Shown: positions 36,168 through 45,261 of the stretch, one piece after another
Numbering within the stretch: the first letter of the stretch is position 1
Layout of the letters: every line of letters starts with the position of its first letter
Assembly: GCA_965657135.1 (NCBI GenBank)
Contig: CBFHNF010000005.1
Location: 84,148 to 148,147, forward strand
DNA length: 64,000 nt
Direction: 5' to 3'
From: HIMB11 sp965657135
Lineage (GTDB): Bacteria; Pseudomonadota; Alphaproteobacteria; Rhodobacterales; Rhodobacteraceae
Translations under genes and position numbers: made by a program
Notes under the pieces: model-generated
What the model was told of the DNA's origin: nothing
Database searches by the model: none
Seen by the model: the letters and a program-made list of their open reading frames with translations, nothing else

Positions 36168-37292
36168 ATGCAATTCGAACTCAACAATGTAACATACTTG
36201 GATATGGATGGATTGCAGGTCGGATCACTAGGGGTCAGTGGAACGCGTTTCGTTGATCAATCCTGTGAACGATCCATTGATGGGTCAGGTTATACCGTTT
36301 TGCCGGGTTTGATTGATATGCATGGGGATGGGTTTGAACATCACATGGCGCCGCGGCGTGGTGCGGTTAAGGATCTGGAAAATGGATTGCGGGCAACCTG
36401 TGCTGAATTAGCGGTGAATGGCATAACCACGGCTGTCATGGCGCAATTCTACAGCTGGGAAGGTGGCATGCGCGGGCCTGAATTTGCGAATGATGTATTT
36501 TCAATGTTGCTCGAACAGCGCGGAAAAACACCTGTTGATTTGATCCCCCAGTTGCGTTTTGAATATTTGATGCGCGACACATGGGGCCACGCTGCATCCA
36601 TGATCCGTGACTATGAAATTCCGTATGTCGTTTTGAATGATCACGTGCCTCACGAGGCACTGTTCCAATGGAAAAAGCCTTCGCGACTGACTGGACAGGC
36701 ATTAAAAGCCAAACGTAGCCCAGAGGCGCATCTAGCCTTGTTACAACACATGCATGATGGACGAGAGGGTGCATTAAAAGATTTGCCAGATTGGATCGCG
36801 AAATTCGATGATGTCATCTTTGCCAGTCACGATGATGCAACCCAAGATCAGCGCGAACATTTTTCGAACATGGGTGTGAACATCTCTGAGTTCCCCGAAA
36901 CTCATGCGGCGGCGGCATGTGCGATAGAGCGCGACGAACCCGTAATTCTGGGGGCGCCCAATATCATGCGCGGTTCCTCACACAAAGGAAACGTGTCTGC
37001 GCGCGATTTGGTCGATCGCGGGCTTTGTACTGCGCTTGCTTCGGATTATCACTATCCATCGCTTCTCATTGCGGCGCTTAATCTCGCATCTGATATTGGA
37101 CTAAGGGATGCTTGGGATCTTGTGTCACGCAATCCTGCATCAATCTTGGGATTGGCTGATCGAGGAATAATCAGCGCAGGTAAGCGTGCAGATTTTATTG
37201 TATTGAATCCTGACATGAAGTTAGAAGCAACCTTTTCCAATGGCCGACCTGCCCATGTCAGCGGAGAGTTTGCCGCCCGCTTAATTTCTTAG
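36168..37292 (+). CDS. phnM: alpha-D-ribose 1-methylphosphonate 5-triphosphate diphosphatase-like (PhnM) amidohydrolase
   Basis: A 374-residue amidohydrolase-fold protein. The metal-binding LPGLIDMHGDGFEHHMAPR motif, ASHDDAT, FPETHAAAACA and the diagnostic GAPNIMRGSSHKGNVSA / ASDYHYPSLLIAAL segments match PhnM of the C-P lyase pathway, which releases pyrophosphate from the phosphonate-ribose triphosphate. No other phn gene is present nearby, so it is an orphan in this window and its role may differ. AAGGA seven bases upstream supports the start at MQFELN rather than the earlier ATG. Confidence 0.82.
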   Translation: MQFELNNVTYLDMDGLQVGSLGVSGTRFVDQSCERSIDGSGYTVLPGLIDMHGDGFEHHMAPRRGAVKDLENGLRATCAELAVNGITTAVMAQFYSWEGGMRGPEFANDVFSMLLEQRGKTPVDLIPQLRFEYLMRDTWGHAASMIRDYEIPYVVLNDHVPHEALFQWKKPSRLTGQALKAKRSPEAHLALLQHMHDGREGALKDLPDWIAKFDDVIFASHDDATQDQREHFSNMGVNISEFPETHAAAACAIERDEPVILGAPNIMRGSSHKGNVSARDLVDRGLCTALASDYHYPSLLIAALNLASDIGLRDAWDLVSRNPASILGLADRGIISAGKRADFIVLNPDMKLEATFSNGRPAHVSGEFAARLIS

Positions 37293-38362
37293 CTTGATAT
37301 GATCCGGTTAAAGTGACCCATTTTGCGGCCCTTTTTGACCTCTGCTTTTCCATAAATGTGTAATGATACTTTTGGATCTTTGGCCAATTCATCTAGGCGG
37401 CCCATGTCATCGCCAATAAGGTTTTCCATGATCACGTCCAATTGTCGTGATCCATCGCCTAATGGCCAGCCACAAACGGCACGAATGTGTTGTTCAAATT
37501 GGTCAATTGCACATCCATTTTGCGTCCAGTGGCCAGAATTATGCACGCGCGGTGCGATTTCGTTCACGATCAAACCCTGTGGAGTGACAAACATTTCAAC
37601 ACCCATAACGCCCACATACTCTAGTGCGTTAAGTATTTTGCCTGCGATTAACGCCGCATCCATCGCCATCATTGCAGGAATTTCTGCGGGAATTGTCGTG
37701 GTATGCAAAATACCATCACGGTGCACGTTTTCACCTGGGTCATAACATGCAATTTCGCCTGTAATCCCGCGTGCGGCAATGACAGAAATTTCGCGGGAAA
37801 AGGATACAAATCCCTCCAAAACGGATGGCGCGTCGGCCATGTCCCTATGGGCATGTAGGATATCACTGGGTGATTTGAGGCGTGATTGTCCTTTGCCATC
37901 GTATCCAAAGCGGCGTGTTTTTAATATTGCAGGCAGGCCAATAGTGTCTGTAGCTGCTTCAAGATCTTCCAGTGTGTCAACCTGTGCGTATGGCGCTGTT
38001 TTTAGGCCCAACGCATTCAGGTAATCTTTTTCCGTAATACGATCTTGTGAGACGCGCAGAGCCTCTCTATTTGGGTAGATCGGTTTGATCGCCTCAAGGA
38101 TATCTAACGCTTCTGTCGGGATATTTTCGAATTCGTAGGTGATGACATCTACCGATTTTGCGAAAGCCTGCAATGCAGTCACGTCGTTATAGGGTGCTGT
38201 TGTGCACTTATCAGCAACCTGTGCTGCAGGCGGATTTGCACCAGGTTCAAATACATGTGTCAAAAATCCCAAGCGACTCGCTGCAACAGACAACATGCGG
38301 CCCAGCTGGCCACCACCCAAAATACCAATGCGTGCACCTTGTGGAAGTGGGTTACTCATCAT
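37289..38362 (-). CDS. purK: 5-(carboxyamino)imidazole ribonucleotide synthase
   Basis: PurK carboxylates AIR with ATP and bicarbonate to N5-CAIR in purine synthesis. The 357-residue ATP-grasp protein starts with GARIGILGGGQLGRMLSVAASRLGF, and shows ILKTRRFGYDGKGQ and NEIAPRVHNSGHWT, all characteristic. The first ATG (MMSNP) lies inside the end of purE with GAGG six bases upstream, an 11-base overlap that couples the two. A longer minus-strand reading into purE is rejected. It converges on phnM. Confidence 0.97.
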   Translation of the reverse strand: MMSNPLPQGARIGILGGGQLGRMLSVAASRLGFLTHVFEPGANPPAAQVADKCTTAPYNDVTALQAFAKSVDVITYEFENIPTEALDILEAIKPIYPNREALRVSQDRITEKDYLNALGLKTAPYAQVDTLEDLEAATDTIGLPAILKTRRFGYDGKGQSRLKSPSDILHAHRDMADAPSVLEGFVSFSREISVIAARGITGEIACYDPGENVHRDGILHTTTIPAEIPAMMAMDAALIAGKILNALEYVGVMGVEMFVTPQGLIVNEIAPRVHNSGHWTQNGCAIDQFEQHIRAVCGWPLGDGSRQLDVIMENLIGDDMGRLDELAKDPKVSLHIYGKAEVKKGRKMGHFNRIISS

Positions 38363-38843
38363 TCGGAACCTCGGGAATAGAAGCTGATAGCGCATCGCGC
38401 CACGCATCCAAACGCTCAGCCAGCGCATCATCAGATACGGCCAATATACCTGCGGCCATTAAGCCCGCGTTGGCCGCCCCGGCTGCACCAATGGCCATTG
38501 TGGCGACAGGAAACCCCTTGGGCATTTGTACGATCGAATACAGGCTATCAACGCCTGACAATGCCTTGGTTTGCACTGGGACGCCAACAACGGGAATGCG
38601 TGTTTTGGACGCCATCATTCCGGGCAAATGTGCAGCACCACCAGCACCTGCGATAATAACCTTTAGCCCTTTGGCAGCAGCGGTTTTTCCATACTCCCAA
38701 AGGCGATCAGGTGTGCGGTGGGCTGATACGATCGCGGTTTCATAGCGAATTCCAAGGTCATCTAAAATCTCTGCGGCAAGCTTCATCGTTGGCCAATCTG
38801 ATTGGCTGCCCATGATGATCCCGACTTGTGGTGATATGCTCAT
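38352..38843 (-). CDS. purE: 5-(carboxyamino)imidazole ribonucleotide mutase
   Basis: Class I PurE moves the carboxyl group of N5-CAIR to make CAIR, the step after PurK. The 163-residue protein shows GSQSDWPTMKLAAEILDDLG near the N-terminus, the SAHRTPDRLWEYGKTA loop with the active-site His, AGGAAHLPGM and PVQTKALSGVDSLYSIVQMPKGFPVAT. The overlap with purK confirms the pathway unit. Confidence 0.98.
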   Translation of the reverse strand: MSISPQVGIIMGSQSDWPTMKLAAEILDDLGIRYETAIVSAHRTPDRLWEYGKTAAAKGLKVIIAGAGGAAHLPGMMASKTRIPVVGVPVQTKALSGVDSLYSIVQMPKGFPVATMAIGAAGAANAGLMAAGILAVSDDALAERLDAWRDALSASIPEVPNDE

Positions 38844-38893
38844 TATGCCCTCGTCACGCTGTCTGAGCGCGGCACTATAATCATTTCCAGAGC

Positions 38894-39118
38894 TTAGGCA
38901 ATAATATCTGGCGTTAGACGATCTTCGATCATGGATATTTTGTCTTTCAGCATCAGCTTTTTCTTTTTCAAGCGCTGGATTGTCAGCTGATCTGCAGTGC
39001 CCTTTTCAATCAATGCTTGGATTGCTTGGTCCAAATCTCGATGTTCGTCGCGCAGAACGCTGAGCTCTAAACGAAGCACATCGTCTGTCTTCATTGAAAA
39101 ATCGTGTGGGGTTTGCAT
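38894..39118 (-). CDS. YdcH family protein (DUF465)
   Basis: A 74-residue protein, rich in charged residues and probably alpha-helical coiled coil, matching the YdcH/DUF465 family. RLELSVLRDEHRDLDQAIQALIEKG and RLKKKKLMLKDKISMIEDRL are the recognisable blocks. The function is unknown. The ATG at 39118 is preferred over a TTG 15 bases upstream. It is in the same orientation as purE, 50 bases downstream of... the purE start region, as a separate upstream gene of the purEK unit. Confidence 0.82.
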   Translation of the reverse strand: MQTPHDFSMKTDDVLRLELSVLRDEHRDLDQAIQALIEKGTADQLTIQRLKKKKLMLKDKISMIEDRLTPDIIA

Positions 39119-39176
39119 GCGAGTGTAGTCCAAGTTTATCGGTTAACTATACTTTAAATTTTCCGACCTGCCTAGA

Positions 39177-39205
39177 CTTGCATTGTCGCAGTTCAGACCT
39201 CATAT
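39177..39205 (+). promoter_or_regulatory. sigma32-type heat-shock promoter for hsp20
   Basis: CTTGCAT (39177-39183), a 14-base spacer and CCTCATAT (39198-39205) match the RpoH consensus CTTGAAA-N13-15-CCCCATNT with few mismatches. It sits 60 bases upstream of the small heat-shock gene. A hairpin TGGGCC...GGCCCA follows at about 39217-39233 in the untranslated leader. The role is inferred from sequence match only. Confidence 0.6.
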
Positions 39206-39264
39206 TTTGAATGGGCCGCCGTTTTGGGGCCCAATTTACTGTCGCTTAAGATAAGGACATGACG

Positions 39265-39678
39265 ATGACAAAACTTACATTGGGGTCGCATCCCCACATG
39301 CTTGGGTTTGAGCAGCTTGAACGCTTATTAGAACGCACCGCAAAAACCGGAAACGAAGGCTATCCACCCTTTAACATTGAACAAACGTCTGACCGGGGCT
39401 ATCGTATTACCCTTGCAGTCGCCGGATTTGCAGAAAGTGATTTATCAATCACAGTTGAAGATCGCCAACTGGTCATTCGTGGGCGCCAGAGTGATGATGG
39501 TGCAGAGCGGATTTATCTACATCGAGGAATTGCTGCGCGCCAATTTCAGCGCTCATTCGTTTTGGCAGAAGGCGTCGATGTGGGTGATGCAACAATGGAA
39601 AATGGATTGTTACACATCGATTTAACCCAAGTGATGCCAGAAACCGTCGTTCAAACTATAAAAATCAAACAGGGGTAA
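39265..39678 (+). CDS. Hsp20/alpha-crystallin family small heat-shock protein
   Basis: A 137-residue IbpA-like holdase that binds unfolding proteins without ATP. The alpha-crystallin domain begins PPFNIEQTSDRGYRITLAVAGFAESDLSITVEDRQLVIRG, and ENGLLHIDL is the conserved A-x-x-x-n-GvL motif variant. It starts at MTKLTLG with AAGGA seven bases upstream; another ATG two codons earlier is too close to the ribosome site. The DUF1150 gene follows by four bases, the standard pair in Rhodobacteraceae. Confidence 0.93.
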   Translation: MTKLTLGSHPHMLGFEQLERLLERTAKTGNEGYPPFNIEQTSDRGYRITLAVAGFAESDLSITVEDRQLVIRGRQSDDGAERIYLHRGIAARQFQRSFVLAEGVDVGDATMENGLLHIDLTQVMPETVVQTIKIKQG

Positions 39679-39682
39679 GCAT

Positions 39683-39907
39683 ATGGAATATAACATGGAA
39701 AACATCGCATCAGACGATCGTATTGTTTATGTGCGACCCGTATCTGTTTCTATCTTGCCCGATCACGTGCGTGATGAATTGGGAAATATAGACGAAATTT
39801 ATGCCCTGCATTCTTCTAAAGGCGAACGCATTGCCTTGGTTGCCGAACGTGAAATGGCGTTTTTGTTGGCACGCGAAAATGATTGGTCACCCGTCGGTGT
39901 CCACTAG
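39683..39907 (+). CDS. DUF1150 family protein
   Basis: A 74-residue acidic protein of the DUF1150 family, whose genes accompany hsp20 in alphaproteobacteria. The IVYVRPVSVSILPDHV and the NIDEIYALHSSKGERIALVAEREMAFLLARENDWSPVGVH segments are the conserved core. Function is unknown; co-transcription suggests a link to the heat-shock protein. AGGGG lies about nine bases before the ATG. Confidence 0.9.
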   Translation: MEYNMENIASDDRIVYVRPVSVSILPDHVRDELGNIDEIYALHSSKGERIALVAEREMAFLLARENDWSPVGVH

Positions 39908-39951
39908 CAACATTTGATTGTACTTTCTTTGTAGGGTGGTAGCCTTTGGTC

Positions 39952-40833
39952 ATGACTGATTTTGAATGTGACTGGATTGATGCTTTTACCGACCAAGCCT
40001 TTGGCGGAAATGGCTGCGCAGTAGTTTATGATCATAATGGATTGCCCGATGAGGTGTGTTGTGCATTTGTTAAAGAAACCTCTTTGACCGAGTGTACCTT
40101 TGTGGGTCCGTCAAAAATTGCTGATTTCAAAGTTCGTTACTTTTTAGCTGGTGGCGAAATACCGTTTGCAGGACATCCAACGCTTGCAACAGCAGTTTCG
40201 CTTATCAATCGAGACCAAATTGACGGGACGCAGGTCACCTTTGAAACACGGGCTGGAATCGTTCCGATAGAAATTGATGAAAGTTTTGGCCTGCCGCGCA
40301 TCACCATGACGCAGCCAGCCCCGGATTTTGGACCAGAATTGGATCCAGAACTTTTGGCGCGTATTGGTGGAATTGCTGCAGAAGATATCATTGCGCCGCC
40401 GCAAGTTGTCAGTACGGGGTTGCCCTTCTGCATTGTGATTTTGCGCAATCATAAGGTGTTAGAGCAGGTAACTTTGCACCCAGAACTTACTAAAAAATTT
40501 CGCGAAGCTGGCGTGTACCCAGGTTTGATGGAGCCATATTGGGCGACGCTCCAGGGATTTTCCGAAGTCGGTGACACATTTTCCCGACTTCCAATGTTGC
40601 CACCCAATCCAGCCGAAGACGCGTTTACAGGCTCTGCGACAGGCTGTTTGGCGGCCTATCTATGGTCGCGTGGTATGATTGAGGATCGCAATTTTATTGC
40701 AGAGCAGGGGCATTTAATGGGCCGACCTGGACAGGCCCAAGTGCAGGTTCTTGGCGCGCAGCGCAACATCCAAGGGGTACGCGTGGCCGGTCATGGCCAC
40801 GTATTAATGAGTGGTAAGTTGCACTTGCAATAA
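39952..40833 (+). CDS. PhzF family isomerase-like protein
   Basis: A 293-residue member of the PhzF/diaminopimelate-epimerase fold. Visible motifs are the glutamate-containing ETSLTECTFV region (candidate catalytic Glu), FLAGGEIPFAGHPTLATA, and near the C-terminus AEDAFTGSATGCLAAYLW. In Pseudomonas, PhzF isomerises a phenazine precursor; most homologues, including this one, have unknown small-molecule substrates. There are no phenazine genes here. The start at MTDFECDW has no strong ribosome site. It converges with trxB. Confidence 0.88.
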   Translation: MTDFECDWIDAFTDQAFGGNGCAVVYDHNGLPDEVCCAFVKETSLTECTFVGPSKIADFKVRYFLAGGEIPFAGHPTLATAVSLINRDQIDGTQVTFETRAGIVPIEIDESFGLPRITMTQPAPDFGPELDPELLARIGGIAAEDIIAPPQVVSTGLPFCIVILRNHKVLEQVTLHPELTKKFREAGVYPGLMEPYWATLQGFSEVGDTFSRLPMLPPNPAEDAFTGSATGCLAAYLWSRGMIEDRNFIAEQGHLMGRPGQAQVQVLGAQRNIQGVRVAGHGHVLMSGKLHLQ

Positions 40834-40835
40834 GG

Positions 40836-41777
40836 TCATTCGCCTTCGGCCAAAAAGCGTTCGGCATCCAAAGCCGCCATACAGCCCATGCCCGCACTGG
40901 TGATCGCCTGACGATAGGTGTGATCTGTTAAATCGCCTGCTGCAAAAACACCGGGAATGGACGTACGGGTTGATCCTGCCTCGACCTGAACATACCCGCC
41001 ATTATGTGTTTCCAATTGGTCTTTCACTAATTCACTGGCTGGCGAATGTCCAATTGCAACAAAAACGCCTTTGCAAGGGATCTCGGTGATTTCACCAGTT
41101 TCGACGTGGCGCACTTTCACAGCTTCAACGCCTTTTGGGTTGTCACTTCCAACGACTTCTTCAAGTTGATGGAACCAGAGCGGCTCAATTTTTTCGTTTT
41201 TCATCAGGCGGTCTTGCAGGATTTTTTCTGCACGTAATTCGTCACGACGATGGATCAACGTGACTTTGGACGCAAAGTTCGTCAGGAATAATGCCTCTTC
41301 GACGGCTGTGTTGCCACCACCAATGACAACGATTTCTTGGCCACGATAAAAGAAGCCGTCGCAAGTTGCACAGGCTGATACGCCGAAGCCTTTAAAGGCT
41401 TCTTCAGACGGTAGGCCCAACCACTTTGCCCTGGCACCGGTCGCCAATATTACCGCATCAGCAGTATAAATTGTACCGCTGTCGCCCGTGGCGGTGAAGG
41501 GGCGTTTGGAAAGATCTAGGTCGTTAATCATGTCACCAATGATTTCGCATCCCATGGCGCTGGCATGTGCTTCCATACGCACCATTAAATCAGGGCCTTG
41601 TACCTCGGTGTCACCTGGCCAATTTTCAACCTCTGTGGTCGTGGTCAGCTGGCCACCAGGTTCCATACCCTGAACCAAGATAGGTTCTAACATGGCGCGA
41701 CTGGCATAGACACCCGCAGTGTAGCCTGCGGGTCCTGAGCCGACGATTAAAACTTTGGTGTGGCGTGTGTCTGACAT
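40836..41777 (-). CDS. trxB: thioredoxin reductase
   Basis: FAD/NADPH enzyme that reduces thioredoxin. The 313-residue protein begins with the FAD motif VLIVGSGPAGYTAGVYASRA, has the redox-active Cys136-AT-Cys139 in GVSACATCDGFF, the NADPH motif VVIGGGNTAVEEALFL and the C-terminal GVFAAGDLTDHTYRQAITSAGMGCMAALDAE. It is divergent from an Lrp-family regulator, with 178 bases between. Confidence 0.97.
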   Translation of the reverse strand: MSDTRHTKVLIVGSGPAGYTAGVYASRAMLEPILVQGMEPGGQLTTTTEVENWPGDTEVQGPDLMVRMEAHASAMGCEIIGDMINDLDLSKRPFTATGDSGTIYTADAVILATGARAKWLGLPSEEAFKGFGVSACATCDGFFYRGQEIVVIGGGNTAVEEALFLTNFASKVTLIHRRDELRAEKILQDRLMKNEKIEPLWFHQLEEVVGSDNPKGVEAVKVRHVETGEITEIPCKGVFVAIGHSPASELVKDQLETHNGGYVQVEAGSTRTSIPGVFAAGDLTDHTYRQAITSAGMGCMAALDAERFLAEGE

Positions 41778-41955
41778 AATTACCTGTCCCCAGATCAGAG
41801 AGTTTCAAGCATGTATACTGTGAAGAATTCCCAGAGGAAACCCATTGGGCAAACAACTGGCGGAAAAATAACAAACAATAATATTGCGGATTTGTGAAAT
41901 ATTGTTGCGCACATTGTGCTGCTGGGGTATTGATCATGCAACTCAGGAGTATCCA

Positions 41956-42456
41956 ATGCCATTGACACGTTTAGACCCAATCGACCGCCTGATCCTAGCC
42001 GAATTGCAAGCTGACGGAAGGATGACGAACGTTGAGCTGGCCAAACGTGTAGGAATTTCTGCACCACCTTGCTTGCGGCGTGTGCGTGCGCTGGAAGAGC
42101 AGGGCTTTATAACCGGATACTTTGCGCAGGTTGATGCACGCGCATTGGGCTTCGAAGTGCAAGTCTTCGCAATGGTAGGCCTACAAAGCCAAGCAGAATC
42201 AGATTTGCGTGCGTTCGAAGGGCGTTGCCGTGACTGGCCGTTGGTGCGTGAGTGCCACATGTTGAATGGAGAAGTGGATTTTATGCTGAAATGTGTGGCC
42301 CCTGATCTTAGCACCTTTCAAAGTTTTTTGACCGAAGAGTTGTTATGTGCCGAAAACGTTGGATCCGTAAAAACATCTCTCGTCATTCGCGGGGCCAAAG
42401 ATGATCCTGGGGTGCCGTTTGAAGTGCTAGAAGAACGGTTGATGAAACAATCCTAG
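41956..42456 (+). CDS. Lrp/AsnC family transcriptional regulator
   Basis: A 166-residue regulator. The N-terminal winged helix is LTRLDPIDRLILAELQADGRMTNVELAKRVGISAPPCLRRVRALEEQGFITGYFA, and the C-terminal RAM/ligand domain follows. The helix-turn-helix is typical of global amino-acid-responsive factors. The ATG at 41956 has AGGAG six bases upstream; an earlier in-frame ATG lies in the intergenic promoter region. It is divergent from trxB, which it could regulate together with itself; this is a guess. Confidence 0.92.
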   Translation: MPLTRLDPIDRLILAELQADGRMTNVELAKRVGISAPPCLRRVRALEEQGFITGYFAQVDARALGFEVQVFAMVGLQSQAESDLRAFEGRCRDWPLVRECHMLNGEVDFMLKCVAPDLSTFQSFLTEELLCAENVGSVKTSLVIRGAKDDPGVPFEVLEERLMKQS

Positions 42457-43215
42457 TTACAGTGTGATACAGGAAATGAGGCGGCCATAGTCGACCTCTG
42501 ACATGTGTGTTGTGCGGCGATACGAATAGAAGTGCGTTTCGTCGGAATAGGTGCAATGCCCGACCCAATCCGCACTTTTTATGGCCTCTTTCTGCAACAG
42601 GTGCAGGCCGAAGTGGGGCAAATTAAATTGGAATTTGTCGACTTCCTTACCAGGAATAAAAAATGCCTCGAACTGTTCATCATTCGTGATGAACCGCTCT
42701 TTAAACTCGGATCCGACTTCGTAGGCTGATTGAGAAATACATGGGCCAATTACCGCTGAAATATTTTCACGTTTTGCACCCATTTCGATCATCGCATTGA
42801 TCGTCGCGCCCAGCACACCACCAAGCGCACCCTTCCATCCCGCATGACAGGCTCCTATAACTCCTGAAACAGCGTCATGGAATAGAACCGGTTGGCAATC
42901 TGCGGTTAAGATTGTCAAAATGTCACCTTTTCGATTGCTTACAACGCCATCGGCATGTGGGCGATTTTCGAAATGATCTGTTACACTGACAACTTCAGCC
43001 GAATGATACTGATGTAAGGCGATAAGGTTTTCAACATCACCGCCCATATCGGCTGCGACACGGGCGCGATTTATTTCTACAATTTCGCGTTGATCGCTTG
43101 ATCCGATTCCACAATTCAATCCTGAAAATATCCCCGACGAGGCCCCGCCAAGACGTGTATAAAAGCCATGATTTACGTCGGATAAAAGTAGGCTTTCGAT
43201 ACGTTTAAGTGTCAT
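42457..43215 (-). CDS. pgeF: peptidoglycan editing factor PgeF (multicopper-oxidase-like fold)
   Basis: A 252-residue protein formerly called polyphenol oxidase/YfiH. The zinc/copper-site residues appear in LHQYHSAEVV, the ADCQPVLFHD cysteine motif and CHAGWKGALGG. In E. coli it removes wrong amino acids (L-Ser) from UDP-MurNAc muropeptides. It overlaps the midA gene by four bases, and the lgt-midA-pgeF order recurs in alphaproteobacteria. Confidence 0.93.
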   Translation of the reverse strand: MTLKRIESLLLSDVNHGFYTRLGGASSGIFSGLNCGIGSSDQREIVEINRARVAADMGGDVENLIALHQYHSAEVVSVTDHFENRPHADGVVSNRKGDILTILTADCQPVLFHDAVSGVIGACHAGWKGALGGVLGATINAMIEMGAKRENISAVIGPCISQSAYEVGSEFKERFITNDEQFEAFFIPGKEVDKFQFNLPHFGLHLLQKEAIKSADWVGHCTYSDETHFYSYRRTTHMSEVDYGRLISCITL

Positions 43216-44279
43216 TTTTCAAATCCAGCTGGGCAGGGGCCATCATAGGGGTAAAGTGCAATTGCCTTAAACAATGTTCCCATTTCCTCTTCATGGGTCA
43301 AGCGGCGATAGGCAGTTATGATGTCATTTTTTTGCGCATCGCTTTTTGCACTTCTTACCAATGTTTGCGCACGGTGCGAAATTCCAAGCCGCTCTAACAA
43401 ATCTTGTTGCCTACACAGTTGCGACACAGCGCATTGGCTGGCATTGGCAATTTGCTCAAAATCAACATGGGCCGTCATATCTGCTTCGCCCAGCTGTTCG
43501 AATAGGTTGGAATATGCGTGCCTGTGCATTGTTTGCAGAGTGTCGCCTTTGGATGTCCAGTTACCATAATCAACGATAATGGCGTTTCCACCGTGTGATT
43601 GAATATGTCGGCTAATGTGTGAAATCAGTGTCTGCGTCATGTCGTTGATTTCGACAATGTCGCCAGATTGCGTATCATTTAGCCGAGAGGTTAGATAGGC
43701 GCTGGTTTGCGCAACAGGCGATATCCCAAAGGTAAGTGTCCCGTCGCTCTCTCCAATCAGGCGTTCATGCCATGCATCGCCAGATCGGATGTATTGCCGA
43801 ATTGGGAGGGCATCAAAAAATTCGTTTGCGACGACGAAAATAGGTTTTTTTTCCAATGCCTCTAATGATGAAACCCATTTTACGCTATACGCGGTTAGGG
43901 TTTCGGCTTGTCGCTCTTTCATTAAGGGTGAGGCTTCTAACAAAGTCACATCAGCCGCCTGATTTAGCCCTGGGACACTGCGTGTTGCGCGCAAAATATC
44001 CGCCATCAATGTGCCGCGGCCAGGCCCAAGTTCGAGCAGATGAAAATCACTCGGTGCGCCTTGATCCATCCATGCTTGCGCGATGCATAAGCCCAAAAGT
44101 TCCCCAAACATTTGCGAAATTTCTGGCGCCGTGATGAAATCTCCGCCGACCCCAAATGCAGAATTTTTCACATAGTATCCATGTTCTGGGTGCAACAAAC
44201 ATACTTGCATGAAATCGGAAACACGCATCGGCCCTTCCAATGCAATCCGTTCGCGAATGATGTGATCAAGCGGAGTCAT
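43212..44279 (-). CDS. class I SAM-dependent methyltransferase, NDUFAF7/MidA family
   Basis: A 355-residue methyltransferase of the DUF185/MidA family. The SAM site is LELGPGRGTLMADILRA; TAPEISQMFGELLGLCIAQAW is the family's conserved helix. The mitochondrial homologue NDUFAF7 methylates an arginine of complex I subunit NDUFS2; the bacterial substrate is unproven, though alphaproteobacteria carry the equivalent Nuo subunit. Gene is sandwiched between lgt (two-base gap) and pgeF (four-base overlap). Confidence 0.9.
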   Translation of the reverse strand: MTPLDHIIRERIALEGPMRVSDFMQVCLLHPEHGYYVKNSAFGVGGDFITAPEISQMFGELLGLCIAQAWMDQGAPSDFHLLELGPGRGTLMADILRATRSVPGLNQAADVTLLEASPLMKERQAETLTAYSVKWVSSLEALEKKPIFVVANEFFDALPIRQYIRSGDAWHERLIGESDGTLTFGISPVAQTSAYLTSRLNDTQSGDIVEINDMTQTLISHISRHIQSHGGNAIIVDYGNWTSKGDTLQTMHRHAYSNLFEQLGEADMTAHVDFEQIANASQCAVSQLCRQQDLLERLGISHRAQTLVRSAKSDAQKNDIITAYRRLTHEEEMGTLFKAIALYPYDGPCPAGFEK

Positions 44280-44281
44280 GC

Positions 44282-45154
44282 CTACGATTTTTTACTGCGA
44301 ATTATCAGGATTAATCCGATCGCAATCATCGGTATCGACAGAATTTGCCCCATGGTCAGGCCCCATTCGCCAATTTGAATGGCATATCCGATGGGGTTTG
44401 TGGGGGACGTAAATTGCGCATCAGGCTGGCGAACCAGTTCAACAAGCGATCTTGCGACACCATAGCCCATGAAGAACGTTCCGCAGATAAAGCCGGGTCT
44501 TTTCAAGGCACCGCGGTGAAACCCAAGGTAGATCAACAAAACGCCCAGCACCAGGCCCTCTAACAATGCTTCGTACAATTGCGATGGATGGCGCGCGCAC
44601 ACGCCCATTATTTGTCCACAGGCTTGCGCGGCTTCGCCCGGAAAAATCACTCCCCATGGCACATCGGTTGGGCGTCCCCAAAGTTCGGCGTTGATGAAAT
44701 TCGCAACCCGCCCCAACAACAACCCCACTGGCGTGGCCAGTGCCAGTAAATCGGCACCGGATAAGATGGGTGTATACGTCTTTTTAAAGTAAATGTACGC
44801 ACCTAGGATCACACCCAAGAGCCCGCCGTGGAATGCCATACCACCCTTCCACAACATTAATATTTCGATTGGGTTCCTTAGGTAGTGCGCCGGATCATAA
44901 AAAAGGACATACCCAAGTCGTCCGCCCAAAATCACCCCCAATATACAATAGGTCAAAAGATCTTCCAGTTGCACGGGATCAAGGGGTGCTTGATTGCGGG
45001 GCCAAATCAGAGGGCGCGATACAGCAAAATAGGCGATCCGCCATGCAAGTATCAAACCCAAGATATACGCCATAGCATACCATCGAAGCGCGAGTTCAAG
45101 CCCAAAGACATTTATCGAAAATATCTCTGGCGAAATATTGGGGAATTCAATCAC
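44282..45154 (-). CDS. lgt: prolipoprotein diacylglyceryl transferase
   Basis: Lgt transfers diacylglycerol from phosphatidylglycerol to the lipobox Cys of prolipoproteins in the inner membrane. The 290-residue polytopic protein shows the signature GRVANFINAELWGRPTDVPWGV, the MAFHGGLLGVILG helix and RHPSQLYEALLEG. The first gene of the lgt-midA-pgeF operon, divergent from ubiK. Membrane helices are evident throughout. Confidence 0.97.
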   Translation of the reverse strand: MIEFPNISPEIFSINVFGLELALRWYAMAYILGLILAWRIAYFAVSRPLIWPRNQAPLDPVQLEDLLTYCILGVILGGRLGYVLFYDPAHYLRNPIEILMLWKGGMAFHGGLLGVILGAYIYFKKTYTPILSGADLLALATPVGLLLGRVANFINAELWGRPTDVPWGVIFPGEAAQACGQIMGVCARHPSQLYEALLEGLVLGVLLIYLGFHRGALKRPGFICGTFFMGYGVARSLVELVRQPDAQFTSPTNPIGYAIQIGEWGLTMGQILSIPMIAIGLILIIRSKKS

Positions 45155-45261
45155 GTGTTTACCTCTCCGAATATCACTTCATTGAACAAGAATGACTTGT
45201 CAACCTTGCAGCGCGCCTCAATTCGTACCATATACAATGTGAAACAAATGTGGAGATTGTG

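Noticed and set aside
41778..41955. Specific Lrp operator between trxB and the Lrp gene
   Set aside because: The region is AT-rich and could be bound by Lrp, but no clear degenerate 15-mer or phased repeats stand out, so no site is claimed.
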